Shown here piece by piece: positions 1-7,717 of a DNA stretch of 47,395 nucleotides. Numbering within the stretch: the first letter of the stretch is position 1; each line of letters starts with the position of its first letter. The DNA lies in NCBI RefSeq assembly GCF_014650875.1, contig NZ_BMVU01000050.1:1-47395 (forward strand), read 5' to 3'. The notes under the pieces were generated by a model. The model ran no database searches, was not told the DNA's origin, and was given only the letters and a program-made list of their open reading frames with translations. The stretch comes from Streptomyces minutiscleroticus. GTDB taxonomy: Bacteria > Actinomycetota > Actinomycetes > Streptomycetales > Streptomycetaceae. Made by a program: the position numbers and the translations under genes.

Positions 1-31
1 GTGGCGTGGCACCTGACAGGTGCCACGCCAC
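1..31. terminator. perfect 15-bp palindrome at the window edge
   Basis: Positions 1-15 are exactly complementary to 17-31 around a single A at 16, so RNA from either strand would form a long GC-rich hairpin (practical loop TGACA). There is no T tract, as is usual in Streptomyces. It lies about 220 bp past the stop of the minus-strand ATPase gene and could end transcription from either side. The function is inferred. Confidence 0.55.
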
Positions 32-70
32 CGTCCGTCGCGGGTTCCGGGTCCGTAGTCCTGCGCCGGG

Positions 71-171
71 CTCGTGGTCAGGGGCCCGGGGCCGGACTCG
101 TGGTCAGGGGACGGGGCGGGGCCTGGCTCGTGGTCCGAGGTGGGAGCCGGAGCCGGGCCCGTGGTCCGGGG
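71..171. repeat. four spaced copies of a CTCGTGGTC-type motif
   Basis: A 14-bp motif occurs at 71-84 and 97-110 (identical, CTCGTGGTCAGGGG), then with a few changes at 127-140 and 158-171. Spacings are 26, 30 and 31 bp. It lies between the edge hairpin and the 3' end of the ATPase gene. I see no gene in 32-254. Confidence 0.5.
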
Positions 172-254
172 TGCTCGGTCCGAGGGGTCCGGCCCCCGTA
201 CGCGCGGGCGTCACGCCGCCGCGGCCAAAGGCGGGTTCCCGGACACGGGCGCCG

Positions 255-716
255 TCACGCCGCTCCCCCGTCCAGTTCGAACCACACCGCCTTGCCCACG
301 GCGTGCGGCCGGACGCCCCAGGCGTCGGCGAGCGACTGGACCAGGATCAGGCCCCTGCCGTGGGTGCCGTCGTTGGCGCCCGGCACCCGCAGCCGCGGCC
401 TGCGGGCCACGAAGTCCCTGACCTCGACCCGCAGCGAACGCGGTCCGACGGTCGCCGTGACCACCGCGTCCTGGTCGGTGTGGACGAGCGCGTTGGTGAC
501 GAGCTCGCTGGTGAGCAGTTCCGCTATCTCCGCCCTTCCCGGCCTCCCCCACTGCCTCAGCATCTCGCGCAGGGCCCGGCGCACCTCGGGCACCGCGCGC
601 AGGTCCGTTCGTGTCAGCCTGCGCCTGAACTGCGCGAAGCCGTTCAGGTGCGCCTCGCTGTCCGCCGGTTCCGCCGTCGGTCCGGCCTTCTTCACGGAGA
701 GGGTCCCGGTGATCAC
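255..716 (-). CDS. ATP-binding anti-sigma-factor-like regulatory protein (HATPase_c)
   Basis: A 153-residue protein of the GHKL/HATPase family to which RsbW and SpoIIAB kinases belong; Streptomyces carry many such stand-alone copies in sigma or signalling networks. After a short variable N-terminus comes FRRRLTRTDLRAVPEVRRAL, then the N-box helix with ELVTNALVHT (the Asn that binds Mg-ATP), VEVRDF for the DxG strand, and GRGLILVQSLAD as the glycine-rich ATP lid. The GTG at 716 is chosen because GAGGAGG lies 7 bases upstream; in-frame ATGs at 746 and 761 have poorer ribosome sites. The partner is unknown. The next minus-strand gene upstream is the PP2C-like protein, a common pairing, but 700 bp separate them. 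Confidence 0.85.
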   Translation of the reverse strand: MITGTLSVKKAGPTAEPADSEAHLNGFAQFRRRLTRTDLRAVPEVRRALREMLRQWGRPGRAEIAELLTSELVTNALVHTDQDAVVTATVGPRSLRVEVRDFVARRPRLRVPGANDGTHGRGLILVQSLADAWGVRPHAVGKAVWFELDGGAA

Positions 717-832
717 CGGACCGCCTCCTCGTGCATGCCTCTTCATGACCCCCGCCCACACGCTGCTGTCGGTCGTTCCCCTCAGGCCCGAACACGTTCA
801 CGGGATGCATGCCCCCGGCCCGAACACGGCAG

Positions 833-1021
833 TCATGTCGAATGGTCAACGAGCATCCGCCCTCGTACGGCCGCCCCACCGCGCCCCGGTTGCGTGAAGC
901 CGGAACGGTGCGCCGGGGACGCTCCCGGGCCGCCGCCGGGTACGCCGTCCGGACGCGGGCGGGACGCGGAGCACGCCGTGCGGCGGAACTCCCTGCGGCT
1001 CACGCAGTACGCGGCGTCCAT
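833..1021 (-). CDS. possible small protein, unrecognised
   Basis: A 62-codon minus-strand reading frame starts at an ATG with AGGA 8 bases upstream and ends in VDHST. It has two Cys and many Arg, Gly and Pro. It is the only candidate in the 717-1415 gap between the ATPase and PP2C-like genes. I do not recognise the sequence, and a GC-rich non-coding stretch can give an open frame of this size, so it is a weak candidate. I see nothing else in the gap. Confidence 0.22.
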   Translation of the reverse strand: MDAAYCVSRREFRRTACSASRPRPDGVPGGGPGASPAHRSGFTQPGRGGAAVRGRMLVDHST

Positions 1022-1415
1022 GCCGTAGGTCCTGCCCGCGCGCCCGGCGGGCCCGTGGAACGCCGGTGCGGGGGCGTTCCGCGCACCGGACCGCGCACCG
1101 GCCGTCCTCCGGCGGGGGGAGGCGGCCCGGTGCACCTGCCGCTGCGGGCGGCGGGGTAGCGGGCGGTGCCCCGCCACGCGCGGTGGCCCGGCCCGCTCGC
1201 GTGCGGCCCGCGGCAAATCGCCCCAACTGCCGACGCGCCACTGCCCTTGTGGGCGTAGACGACGGAGCCGTGGCGGCGCGGTCGTTCCGTCCGTACGACC
1301 GGGGGGCGCCGCGGGCGCCCCCCGGCGACGTTCGCACGGGCCTTCGCACGCCTCCGGAGCGGCACCGGCCGCCCCGGCGCGCCCGCGCACCGGAGGTGGT
1401 GCCGCGGGCCGCGGT

Positions 1416-3341
1416 TCACTCCTCCCACACGGCCGCGGCGGTACGGTCGTCGGCGTACCCCTTGACCCGTGTCTGGGTGTCCGCGAGGAACGCGGCGAGG
1501 CCCGGCGGGCGGCCGGCGGACCAGCGGGACGTGAGGTGCACGGCGAGGCCGGGTTCGCCGCGCAGCGGGTCGGCGAGACCGGCGGTGCACAGGAGCAGCG
1601 TGTCGCCCGGGCGGGCGACCGAGGCCCGGAAGCGGAACGGGGCCCGGGGCGCCGCGGGGGCCGGTTCGTACGGGCTCGGGGGCGTCGTGATGCCCAGGTC
1701 CATGGTGAACCGGTCGCCCCCGGAGGTCTCGTGGGGCTTCCGCTGGGCCTCTTCCTGGGGCAGCGAGCCGAAGCCGACGACGGCCTCGCCGGTGGCCGCG
1801 GCGACGCGCGGCTCGATGTCCTGCCACTCCCCGTCGCGCAGCCGGAACAGGCCGCCCGCGCCGACGCCGAAGAAGACGCGGACACGGCACCCGGGGTCGG
1901 CCGGCAGCAGCAGGCAGCGCAGGGTCGCCGTGTACTCCTCCGGGGCGACGCCCTGTTCCGCGGCGGTGGCGCGGAGCCGGCCGAGGCTGCGGTCGGTGAG
2001 CCGCTGCAGACCGGACTTCAGTTCGCCGCGGCGGGCGGCGCGGAGGTCCTCGGCGAGGCGGACGTGGCTGCGGCCGACGGCCCGGCCGATCCACCGGCAG
2101 GCCTCGGCGGCGGCCCGGTGCGCGCCGGGCGTCCCGCGCGCGCCGGTGGCCATGGCGACCAGCACGAGGGCGTCGTCGCCGCTGCCGAAGCGGGCGGTGA
2201 GCAGGGAGTCGCGGCGCGGCTCGCCCCGGTACCGCGGGGAGTCGCCGCGCGCGGACACCGCCCGCAGCGTGCAGGCCCCGTACCGGGCGCCGTCCAGCAC
2301 GGTGTCGGCGACCAGGTCGCCGAGCGCGTCCGGGTCGGCGGCGGGCAGGACGCCCGGCTCGGCGGCGTAGGTGGGCGGCCCGGAGCCGACGTAGGCGACA
2401 TGGGGCGCGGGCTGCTCCTCCTCCGCCGGGTGCTCCTCCGCCCCGGCGGGGGCGGGGGGCGCGTCGGCGGGGTCGTCGGGCTCCTTCACGCCGGCCGGAG
2501 CGGGGCCGGGGCGTGAAGGCGCCGGTATGCCGTCGCGGACGGGCTCGCGGGACCGGTCGTCCGCGGGGACGGGAGGCGTGTCGCTCCAGGCGGCACCGGG
2601 CGGGGGCGTCAGAGGGCCGAAGGCGGGACCCGCGGTGGAGGCGGCGGGCCCGCCGGACGGGGCGGGCGGGACGGACGGAGGCGCGGCGGGGTGCGGGGAC
2701 GGGGACGGCGGCCGATCGCCGGCCGCCGGCGCGTTCGGCCGGAAGCCGGGAGGGAAGGTCGCAGGCCCCGGCGGCCGTTCGGGCGGCTCCCAGGGGGCAC
2801 GCCGGGGCCGCAGCCCGCCGGGGAGCAGCGGCGCGTACGAGGGCCCGGGCGGACCGGGCGGCACCGGTGGGCCGGACGGGGCTCCACCGGGGGTGCTGCC
2901 GGGTCCCGGCGCACCCTCCGCCGGGACTGCCGCCGAGGACGCGCCCGCACCGGGGGCTCCCCGCTCGCTGCCCCCGTCGGTCTCCGACGCACCGGACGCG
3001 TCCCGCCGGACACCCGCTCCGGACGGGCCGGGCGTCCGCGGCTCGTCGGCCGGGCCGGTCGTCCCGTCCGATTCCGGCCGGGCGGCCGGGCCGGGCGGGT
3101 CGGGTACCTCCCGCCGGTGCGGGCCGGTCGCCGCGCGGCGCGGAGGCGGAATGGCCGGTCCCGGGCTGTTCGTGTCCGGTGGCTCCGGCCCGCCGTCCCC
3201 CACCGTGCCGGCCGCCGACGCGAACCGGTCGTCGAGGGAGTCGGCCGCGGCCGCCGGTCCCGTGTCCTGGGCGGAGTCGGCGTACAACTCCCCCCACCAG
3301 TCGTCCTCTTGGCCGGTGGGCCTCTCCCCCTGCTGGCTCAT
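1416..3341 (-). CDS. proline-rich PP2C-like protein, probably catalytically degenerate
   Basis: A 641-residue protein in two halves. Residues 1 to about 320 are low complexity, rich in Pro, Gly, Ala and Ser, with no membrane segment. The C-terminal half follows a PP2C (PPM) phosphatase fold: SARGDSPRYRG at the first strand, a central LVAMATGARG, then CTAGLADP and a final YADDRTAAAVW. In active PP2C enzymes these sites read roughly D-G-x-x-G, S-D-G and D-D-N-(A/T), carrying the metal-binding Asp residues. Here the central DGMG is ATGAR and SDGL is TAGL, so metal binding looks impaired; it may act as a binding or scaffold protein. The ATG at 3341 is preferred over a GTG six bases earlier. No Shine-Dalgarno is visible, so a leaderless start is possible. 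It is divergent from the regulator at 3627. Confidence 0.75.
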   Translation of the reverse strand: MSQQGERPTGQEDDWWGELYADSAQDTGPAAAADSLDDRFASAAGTVGDGGPEPPDTNSPGPAIPPPRRAATGPHRREVPDPPGPAARPESDGTTGPADEPRTPGPSGAGVRRDASGASETDGGSERGAPGAGASSAAVPAEGAPGPGSTPGGAPSGPPVPPGPPGPSYAPLLPGGLRPRRAPWEPPERPPGPATFPPGFRPNAPAAGDRPPSPSPHPAAPPSVPPAPSGGPAASTAGPAFGPLTPPPGAAWSDTPPVPADDRSREPVRDGIPAPSRPGPAPAGVKEPDDPADAPPAPAGAEEHPAEEEQPAPHVAYVGSGPPTYAAEPGVLPAADPDALGDLVADTVLDGARYGACTLRAVSARGDSPRYRGEPRRDSLLTARFGSGDDALVLVAMATGARGTPGAHRAAAEACRWIGRAVGRSHVRLAEDLRAARRGELKSGLQRLTDRSLGRLRATAAEQGVAPEEYTATLRCLLLPADPGCRVRVFFGVGAGGLFRLRDGEWQDIEPRVAAATGEAVVGFGSLPQEEAQRKPHETSGGDRFTMDLGITTPPSPYEPAPAAPRAPFRFRASVARPGDTLLLCTAGLADPLRGEPGLAVHLTSRWSAGRPPGLAAFLADTQTRVKGYADDRTAAAVWEE

Positions 3342-3626
3342 GCCCACAATTGTCCACCGCGCGGGCGCGTTGGAAACGGGGCGTCAGGAAAAACCGGCGC
3401 GCGGGCCCGTGGCCGAAAGACGGGTGCGGCGGCCCGGCGGGCGACGGCGCGGGCCCGTCCGGCGGGCCGTCGTGCCCGTGAGGAGGCGGGCCGCCGGTAC
3501 CGGGGAGACCCCGCCTTGGCGGAGTGACCGGTGGTGCGGCGATGATGTGCGACGGCGGGTTCGCGCCGTGGCCGTTTTCCGCCACGGCCGACCGTGCCGG
3601 GAACTCTGGGGAGGGGTGTCGTTCGC

Positions 3627-4649
3627 ATGCTGGGAGCGATCGGTCTGGACGAGACGCACGAGTCGGCGTACCGGATGCTGGTGTCCGTGGGCGCCGCCGA
3701 CGTGCCCGACCTCGCGCGCCGTCTCACCCTGGGCGAGCACGACACCGAGCGGGCGCTGCGCCGCCTCGAACGCCACGGTCTCGCCGCCCAGTCGACCGCC
3801 CGGCCCGGCCGCTGGGTCGCCGCGCCGCCCGGCGTCGCCCTCGGCGCGCTCCTCGCCCAGCAGCGCCACGAGCTGGAGAAGGCGGAGCTGGCGGCCGCGC
3901 TGCTCGCCGCGGAGTACCGCGCCCACGCCGCCGAGCCGGCCGCGCACGACCTGGTGGAGGTGGTCACCGGCGCGGGCGCGGTCGCCCAGCGGTTCCTGCA
4001 GCTCCAGCTCGGCGCGAGCGACGAGGTCCGCGCCCTGGTCACCGGTACGCCGATGGCCGTGTCCTCCGTCGAGAACGACGCGGAGGAGCAGGCGGCGGAC
4101 CGCGGCGTCCGCTTCCGCGTGGTCATCGAGCGGGAGGTGCTGCACCGGCCCGCCGGCCTCAACGGTGTGGCCGTCGCGCTCGGCCGCGGCGAGCAGGTGC
4201 GGGTCGTGGACCGGGTGCCGACCAAGCTGGTGATCGCCGACCGCACGCTCGCCATGGTGCCGCTGACCGCGCACGCCGAGGGGCCCGACCGGCGGGCGCC
4301 GGAGCCCGCCGCGCTGGTGGTGCACGCGAGCGGACTGCTGGAGTCGCTGTCGGGGCTGTTCGAGGCGGTGTGGCGGGACGCGCTGCCGCTGCGGTCGGGC
4401 GCGGGCGGCCTCACCGAGCAGGATCCGGACGGCCCGGACGGCACCGACGTGGAGATCCTCTCCCTGCTCCTGGCCGGCCTCACCGACGCGAGCGTCGCCA
4501 AGCAGCTCGACCTCGGCCTGCGCACCGTGCAGCGGCGGGTGAAGCGGCTGATGGAGCTGACGGGCGTGAGCACCCGGCTCCAACTGGGCTGGCAGGCCTA
4601 CGAGCGCGGATGGGTGACCCGGCACCACCCCGCGGACCGGACGGACTGA
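3627..4649 (+). CDS. transcriptional regulator with TrmB-like N-terminus and LuxR-type C-terminal HTH
   Basis: A 340-residue DNA-binding regulator. Residues 1-60 (ETHESAYRMLVSVGAADVPD, then a winged-helix segment) resemble TrmB-type helix-turn-helix domains. A central region of about 190 residues, containing TGTPMAVSS, could be a ligand or dimerisation module. The last 65 residues form a LuxR/GerE-type HTH (EILSLLLAGLTDASVAKQLD, then RTVQRRVKRLMELTGVSTR). Streptomyces has several such orphan regulators. The ATG at 3627 is chosen because GGGGAGGGG ends 10 bases before it; a GTG at 3594 lacks a ribosome site. The targets cannot be read from the sequence; the divergent PP2C-like gene and the downstream oxidoreductase are the nearest candidates. 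Confidence 0.85.
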   Translation: MLGAIGLDETHESAYRMLVSVGAADVPDLARRLTLGEHDTERALRRLERHGLAAQSTARPGRWVAAPPGVALGALLAQQRHELEKAELAAALLAAEYRAHAAEPAAHDLVEVVTGAGAVAQRFLQLQLGASDEVRALVTGTPMAVSSVENDAEEQAADRGVRFRVVIEREVLHRPAGLNGVAVALGRGEQVRVVDRVPTKLVIADRTLAMVPLTAHAEGPDRRAPEPAALVVHASGLLESLSGLFEAVWRDALPLRSGAGGLTEQDPDGPDGTDVEILSLLLAGLTDASVAKQLDLGLRTVQRRVKRLMELTGVSTRLQLGWQAYERGWVTRHHPADRTD

Positions 4650-4741
4650 CCGAACGGAACGCGGCGGAAGGGGACGGGACGGCACGGCCCGCGGGCCGTG
4701 CGGACCGACGGCGTGCGGCGGATCGTGCTTCGCTGGCCGGC

Positions 4742-5113
4742 ATGAGCGAATTCAGCGAGGCGGAGCGCGCCTACCTCAGGTCCCAGCGGCTGGGGCGGCT
4801 GGCGACCGTCGACCCGCACGGACAGCCGCAGGCCAACCCGGTCGGGTTCTTCCCGCAGGAGGACGGGACGATCCTGATCGGCGGGTACGCCATGGGGAGC
4901 ACCAAGAAGTGGCGCAACCTGCAGCGCAACCCCAAGGTCGCCCTCGTCGTCGACGACATCGTCAGTGTGCGCCCGTGGAAGGTGCGCGGCGTCGACGTCC
5001 GGGGCGAGGCCGAACTCCTCACCGGGCCGCACGGGCTGGGTCCCCGTTTCAGCGAGGAGCTGATCCGGATCCGTCCGCGGCGGATCCACAGCTGGGGACT
5101 GGAGGACGACTGA
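4742..5113 (+). CDS. PPOX-class (pyridoxamine 5'-phosphate oxidase-like) oxidoreductase, probably F420-dependent
   Basis: A 123-residue split-barrel flavin/deazaflavin protein. The N-terminus (RSQRLGRLATVDPHGQPQAN) and the central GSTKKWRNLQRNPKVALVVDD are typical of small PPOX proteins that use F420 or FMN in actinobacteria. GGYAMGSTKKWRN is the likely cofactor-phosphate binding loop. I favour F420 over FMN from overall similarity; the substrate is unknown. It starts about 90 bp after the regulator stop. No strong Shine-Dalgarno is seen upstream of the ATG. Its last 65 bp overlap, on the opposite strand, the 3' end of the ogt gene, so the two are convergent and overlapping. Confidence 0.82.
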   Translation: MSEFSEAERAYLRSQRLGRLATVDPHGQPQANPVGFFPQEDGTILIGGYAMGSTKKWRNLQRNPKVALVVDDIVSVRPWKVRGVDVRGEAELLTGPHGLGPRFSEELIRIRPRRIHSWGLEDD

Positions 5114-5669
5114 GGTCCGGTGCGAGGGCGCCTTCGAGGGTGAGCAGGCGCGTCTTGCGGTGCAGCCCGCCCGCGTACCCGGTGAGGGAGCCGTCGGCGC
5201 CGATCACCCGGTGGCAGGGGCGCACGATCAGCAGCGGGTTGGCGCCGATCGCGCCGCCGACGGCCCGCAGGGCGGCGCGCGGCGCCCCGACGCGGGCGGC
5301 GATCTCCCCGTACGTGGTGGTCGTCCCGTACGGCACGGAGTCCAGGGCGGCCCACACGCGCTCCCGGAAGTCGGTGCCGGACGTGCGGAACTCCAGGTCG
5401 AACTCCTCCAGTTCGCCGGCGAAGTAGGCCGCGAGCTGCCGCTCGGCCGCGCGGAAGAGGTCCGGGGTGTGCCGCCACTCCGGCTGCGGCGTCCGGCCGC
5501 CCTTCTGCTCCGGGACGGAGAGGGAGGTCAGGGCGCCCGACGCGTCGGCGGTGAGCAGGAGCGGGCCGAGGGGGCTGTCGAGGGTCGTGTAGTGCGGGGG
5601 CGGGGCGGACGCCGGCGCCCTCCGCCTCGCCGCTGCCGCCGATGTCGCTGTCGATGTCGATGTCGTCAT
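5049..5669 (-). CDS. ogt: methylated-DNA--[protein]-cysteine S-methyltransferase
   Basis: A 206-residue suicide repair protein that transfers alkyl groups from O6-alkylguanine in DNA to its own cysteine. The acceptor motif PCHRV is present (Cys about residue 152), preceded by the HTH recognition region VPYGTTTTYGEIAARVGAPR and followed by GYAGGLHRKTRLLTLEG. The first 30 residues are a Thr/Ser/Ala-rich tail. A C-terminal extension of about 25 residues past the usual LEG end overlaps the PPOX gene on the other strand. The start ATG overlaps the stop of ada-alkA in an ATGA arrangement, so the two are translationally coupled and probably induced together by the Ada-type regulator domain next door. 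Confidence 0.93.
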   Translation of the reverse strand: MTTSTSTATSAAAARRRAPASAPPPHYTTLDSPLGPLLLTADASGALTSLSVPEQKGGRTPQPEWRHTPDLFRAAERQLAAYFAGELEEFDLEFRTSGTDFRERVWAALDSVPYGTTTTYGEIAARVGAPRAALRAVGGAIGANPLLIVRPCHRVIGADGSLTGYAGGLHRKTRLLTLEGALAPDLSRPPVPSCGSAADGSGSAPR

Positions 5670-7141
5670 GACTGTGCTTCCGGTTCCGGTGTGTGCGGGC
5701 CCGAGGGGCCGGTCGGGTGGGCGGCCCGCAGGTGGGCCAGGGCGTAGGAGCGCCAGGGGCGCCAGCCGTCGGGGGCCCGTACGCCGGGCGGGGCCACGTC
5801 GGGGTCGCCGAGCGCGCGGGCGCGGACGGTCGCGGCGGTACCGGGGTCCATGCCGGGCAGCGCCAGCAGGGCGGCGTGCGCCGCGTCGCGGTCGGCGCCC
5901 GCGTCCAGGCGCAGGGCGCCGTCGGCCAGCGCGGCGGCGAGCGCGCCGAGGGTGCCGTGCGGCACGGCCGCCGTGAGGGCCGCCGGTTCGGGGAAGAGGT
6001 GCGTGAGCGTGCCGTGCGGGGCGTCGAGCGCCTTGCCGTGCTCGCGCACCAGCCGCGCCGCCTCCTCCGGCCCGGCCACCGCCCGTACGGCCAGTTCCTC
6101 CGGATCGGCGGCGCCCGGTGCGCGCAGGCCGGGCCGGGCGGCGACGAGCGGGGCCAGCAGGGGGTCGGCGGCGAGCCGCTCGTCCACGGCGTACGGATCG
6201 GCGTCGAGGTCGAACAGCCGCCGCAGCCGCTGCACGGCGGTGGTCAGGTCGCGCGGGTCGGTGAGCCGCAGCCGGGCGTCGAGCCAGCCGCCGGGGTGCC
6301 CGACGGCCGGGTGCCCCGGGACCGTCCGGCCGGTCCCCTTCCGGAGAGCGGCGGGGGCGCCGGGGCGTTCGTCCACGGCGGCGACGCCGGTGCCGTACGG
6401 GAGGCGGAGGGTGCGGCGGTAGGTGCGGGCGCCCGGGGCGCCCGTGACCTCCTCGACGCCGGGTACGGCCTCGGCGGCGAGCAGGTCGAAGAGGGCGCCC
6501 GCCTGGTACGGGCCGCGGTACGCCAGGCGCAGCGGGATGCCGGTGAACGGGGCGGCCGCGCGGCGCGGGCCGTGGCCGCCGCGGGGCGCGGCGGCGCGCA
6601 CCTCGCTCGGCGTGGCGGCGTAGACCGCGCGGATCGTGGCGTTGAACTGCCGCACGCTGGCGAAGCCGGCCGCGAACGCGATGCCGGTGACCGGCAGGTC
6701 GGTGGTCTGCAGCAGGACCCGCGCGGCGTGCGCCCGCCGGGCGCGGGCCAGGGCGACCGGGCCCGCGCCCAGTTCGGCGGTGAGCTGGCGCTGCACCTGG
6801 CGGGCGCTGTAGCCGAGGCGGGCGGCGAGGCCCGCGACGCCTTCCCGGTCGACGACGCCGTCGGCGATCAGCCGCATCGCGCGGCCGACGACGTCGGCGC
6901 GCACGTTCCACTCGGCGGAGCCGGGCACCGCGTCGGGGCGGCACCGCCGGCAGGCCCGGAACCCGTGGCTCTGGGCGGCTGCGGCGGTGGCGTAGAACCG
7001 CACGTTGTGCCGCTTGGGCGTCACCGCGGGGCAGCTCGGGCGGCAGTAGATGCCGGTCGTCTCGACGGCGAAGAAGAACTCCCCGTCGAACCGCGCGTCC
7101 CTGCTGCGCACCGCCTCGTACCGCGTGTCCTGCTCGATCAC
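5666..7141 (-). CDS. alkA: Ada-type regulator fused to DNA-3-methyladenine glycosylase (AdaA-AlkA fusion)
   Basis: A 491-residue bifunctional protein. Residues 10-80 are the Ada zinc domain, with all four Cys in place (Cys33 and Cys37 in GIYCRPSC, then CRRC); in E. coli Ada the equivalent first Cys accepts a methyl group from DNA phosphotriesters and switches the protein into an activator. Residues about 85-185 are an AraC-type HTH (GLAARLGYSARQVQRQLTAE and ASVRQFNATIRAVYAATPSE). The remainder is AlkA-like, with an HhH-GPD fold (LLALPGMDPGTAATVRARAL) and the catalytic Asp in GDPDVAPP. The GTG at 7141 is chosen because conserved sequence begins right after it; GGAGG abuts it, which is unusually close. 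It is coupled to ogt. Three sets of tandem repeats lie upstream. Confidence 0.92.
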   Translation of the reverse strand: MIEQDTRYEAVRSRDARFDGEFFFAVETTGIYCRPSCPAVTPKRHNVRFYATAAAAQSHGFRACRRCRPDAVPGSAEWNVRADVVGRAMRLIADGVVDREGVAGLAARLGYSARQVQRQLTAELGAGPVALARARRAHAARVLLQTTDLPVTGIAFAAGFASVRQFNATIRAVYAATPSEVRAAAPRGGHGPRRAAAPFTGIPLRLAYRGPYQAGALFDLLAAEAVPGVEEVTGAPGARTYRRTLRLPYGTGVAAVDERPGAPAALRKGTGRTVPGHPAVGHPGGWLDARLRLTDPRDLTTAVQRLRRLFDLDADPYAVDERLAADPLLAPLVAARPGLRAPGAADPEELAVRAVAGPEEAARLVREHGKALDAPHGTLTHLFPEPAALTAAVPHGTLGALAAALADGALRLDAGADRDAAHAALLALPGMDPGTAATVRARALGDPDVAPPGVRAPDGWRPWRSYALAHLRAAHPTGPSGPHTPEPEAQS

Positions 7142-7300
7142 CCCTCCAGTGTGCGGGGTCGCCGGCGGCGGGGCTGGCGGAAATCGGACACGGCGCTGCG
7201 GGCGCGCGCACGAGGCCGCCCACCGGGCGCCCCGCCCCCTCGGCGAGGCGCCCGGCAACCGGAACGGGCAGCCCCGCCCGCCCCCGGGGACCGCCCGACC

Positions 7301-7394
7301 GGCACGAGACCGCCCGCCCCGCAGGGGCCACCCGGCCGGCACGAGGCCGCCTGCCCCGCAAGGGCCACCCGGCCGACACGAGACCGGGCGCCCC
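7301..7394. repeat. 37-bp tandem repeat, about 2.5 copies
   Basis: Units at 7301-7337 and 7338-7374 both begin G-G-C-A-C-G-A-G and end CCACCCGGCC, differing at a few positions. A diverged third partial unit starts at 7375. They lie 160-250 bp upstream of the ada-alkA start, in a 577-bp gene-free gap (7142-7717). Confidence 0.7.
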
Positions 7395-7460
7395 TCCAGG
7401 TGGACGAGACCCGCCCGCTTCTCAGGGGCCGCCGTTCCTCCGGCACAGGGCCGTCCGCTC

Positions 7461-7520
7461 CCCGGAACGGGCAAAAGTCTCCCGGAACCGGCGAAAGTCT
7501 CCTGAAATCGTCGAAAGCCT
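7461..7520. repeat. 20-bp tandem repeat, three copies
   Basis: Three consecutive 20-bp units at 7461-7480, 7481-7500 and 7501-7520 share a GAAN-CG-N-C-(A/G)-AAAG-(T/C)-CT pattern. A 20-bp period puts each unit on the same DNA face, as in multi-site operators. Whether it regulates ada-alkA (start 7141, minus strand) is inference. Confidence 0.65.
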
Positions 7521-7556
7521 CCGGGTCGCGCGGGGCCGTCCGGTCACAGAACGGGC

Positions 7557-7591
7557 GGACCCCGTCCGGCCGGTGCGGCCGGACGGGGTCC
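7557..7591 (-). terminator. 15-bp perfect stem-loop downstream of rsgA
   Basis: GGACCCCGTCCGGCC at 7557-7571 pairs exactly with 7577-7591 around a 5-base loop (GGTGC). It lies about 125 bp past the rsgA stop on the minus strand and is the best terminator candidate for rsgA. It also separates rsgA from ada-alkA. Confidence 0.7.
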
Positions 7592-7646
7592 TGTCGGCGC
7601 TCCGCTCCAGGTGGGGCGCCGGGGCCGGAGCCTGCCCAGGCCCGCC

Positions 7647-7697
7647 GACGGGCCGGGGCAGGCGACGGGCCGGGGCAGGCGACGGGCCGGGGCCGGC
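7647..7697. repeat. 17-bp tandem repeat, three copies
   Basis: The unit GACGGGCCGGGGCAGGC is repeated head to tail at 7647-7663, 7664-7680 and 7681-7697, the last with one change. It begins 20 bp past the rsgA stop codon and is distinct from the 20-bp and 37-bp repeats in the same gap. Confidence 0.75.
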
Positions 7698-7717
7698 GCC
7701 CGGGGCCGGGCGCCGGC

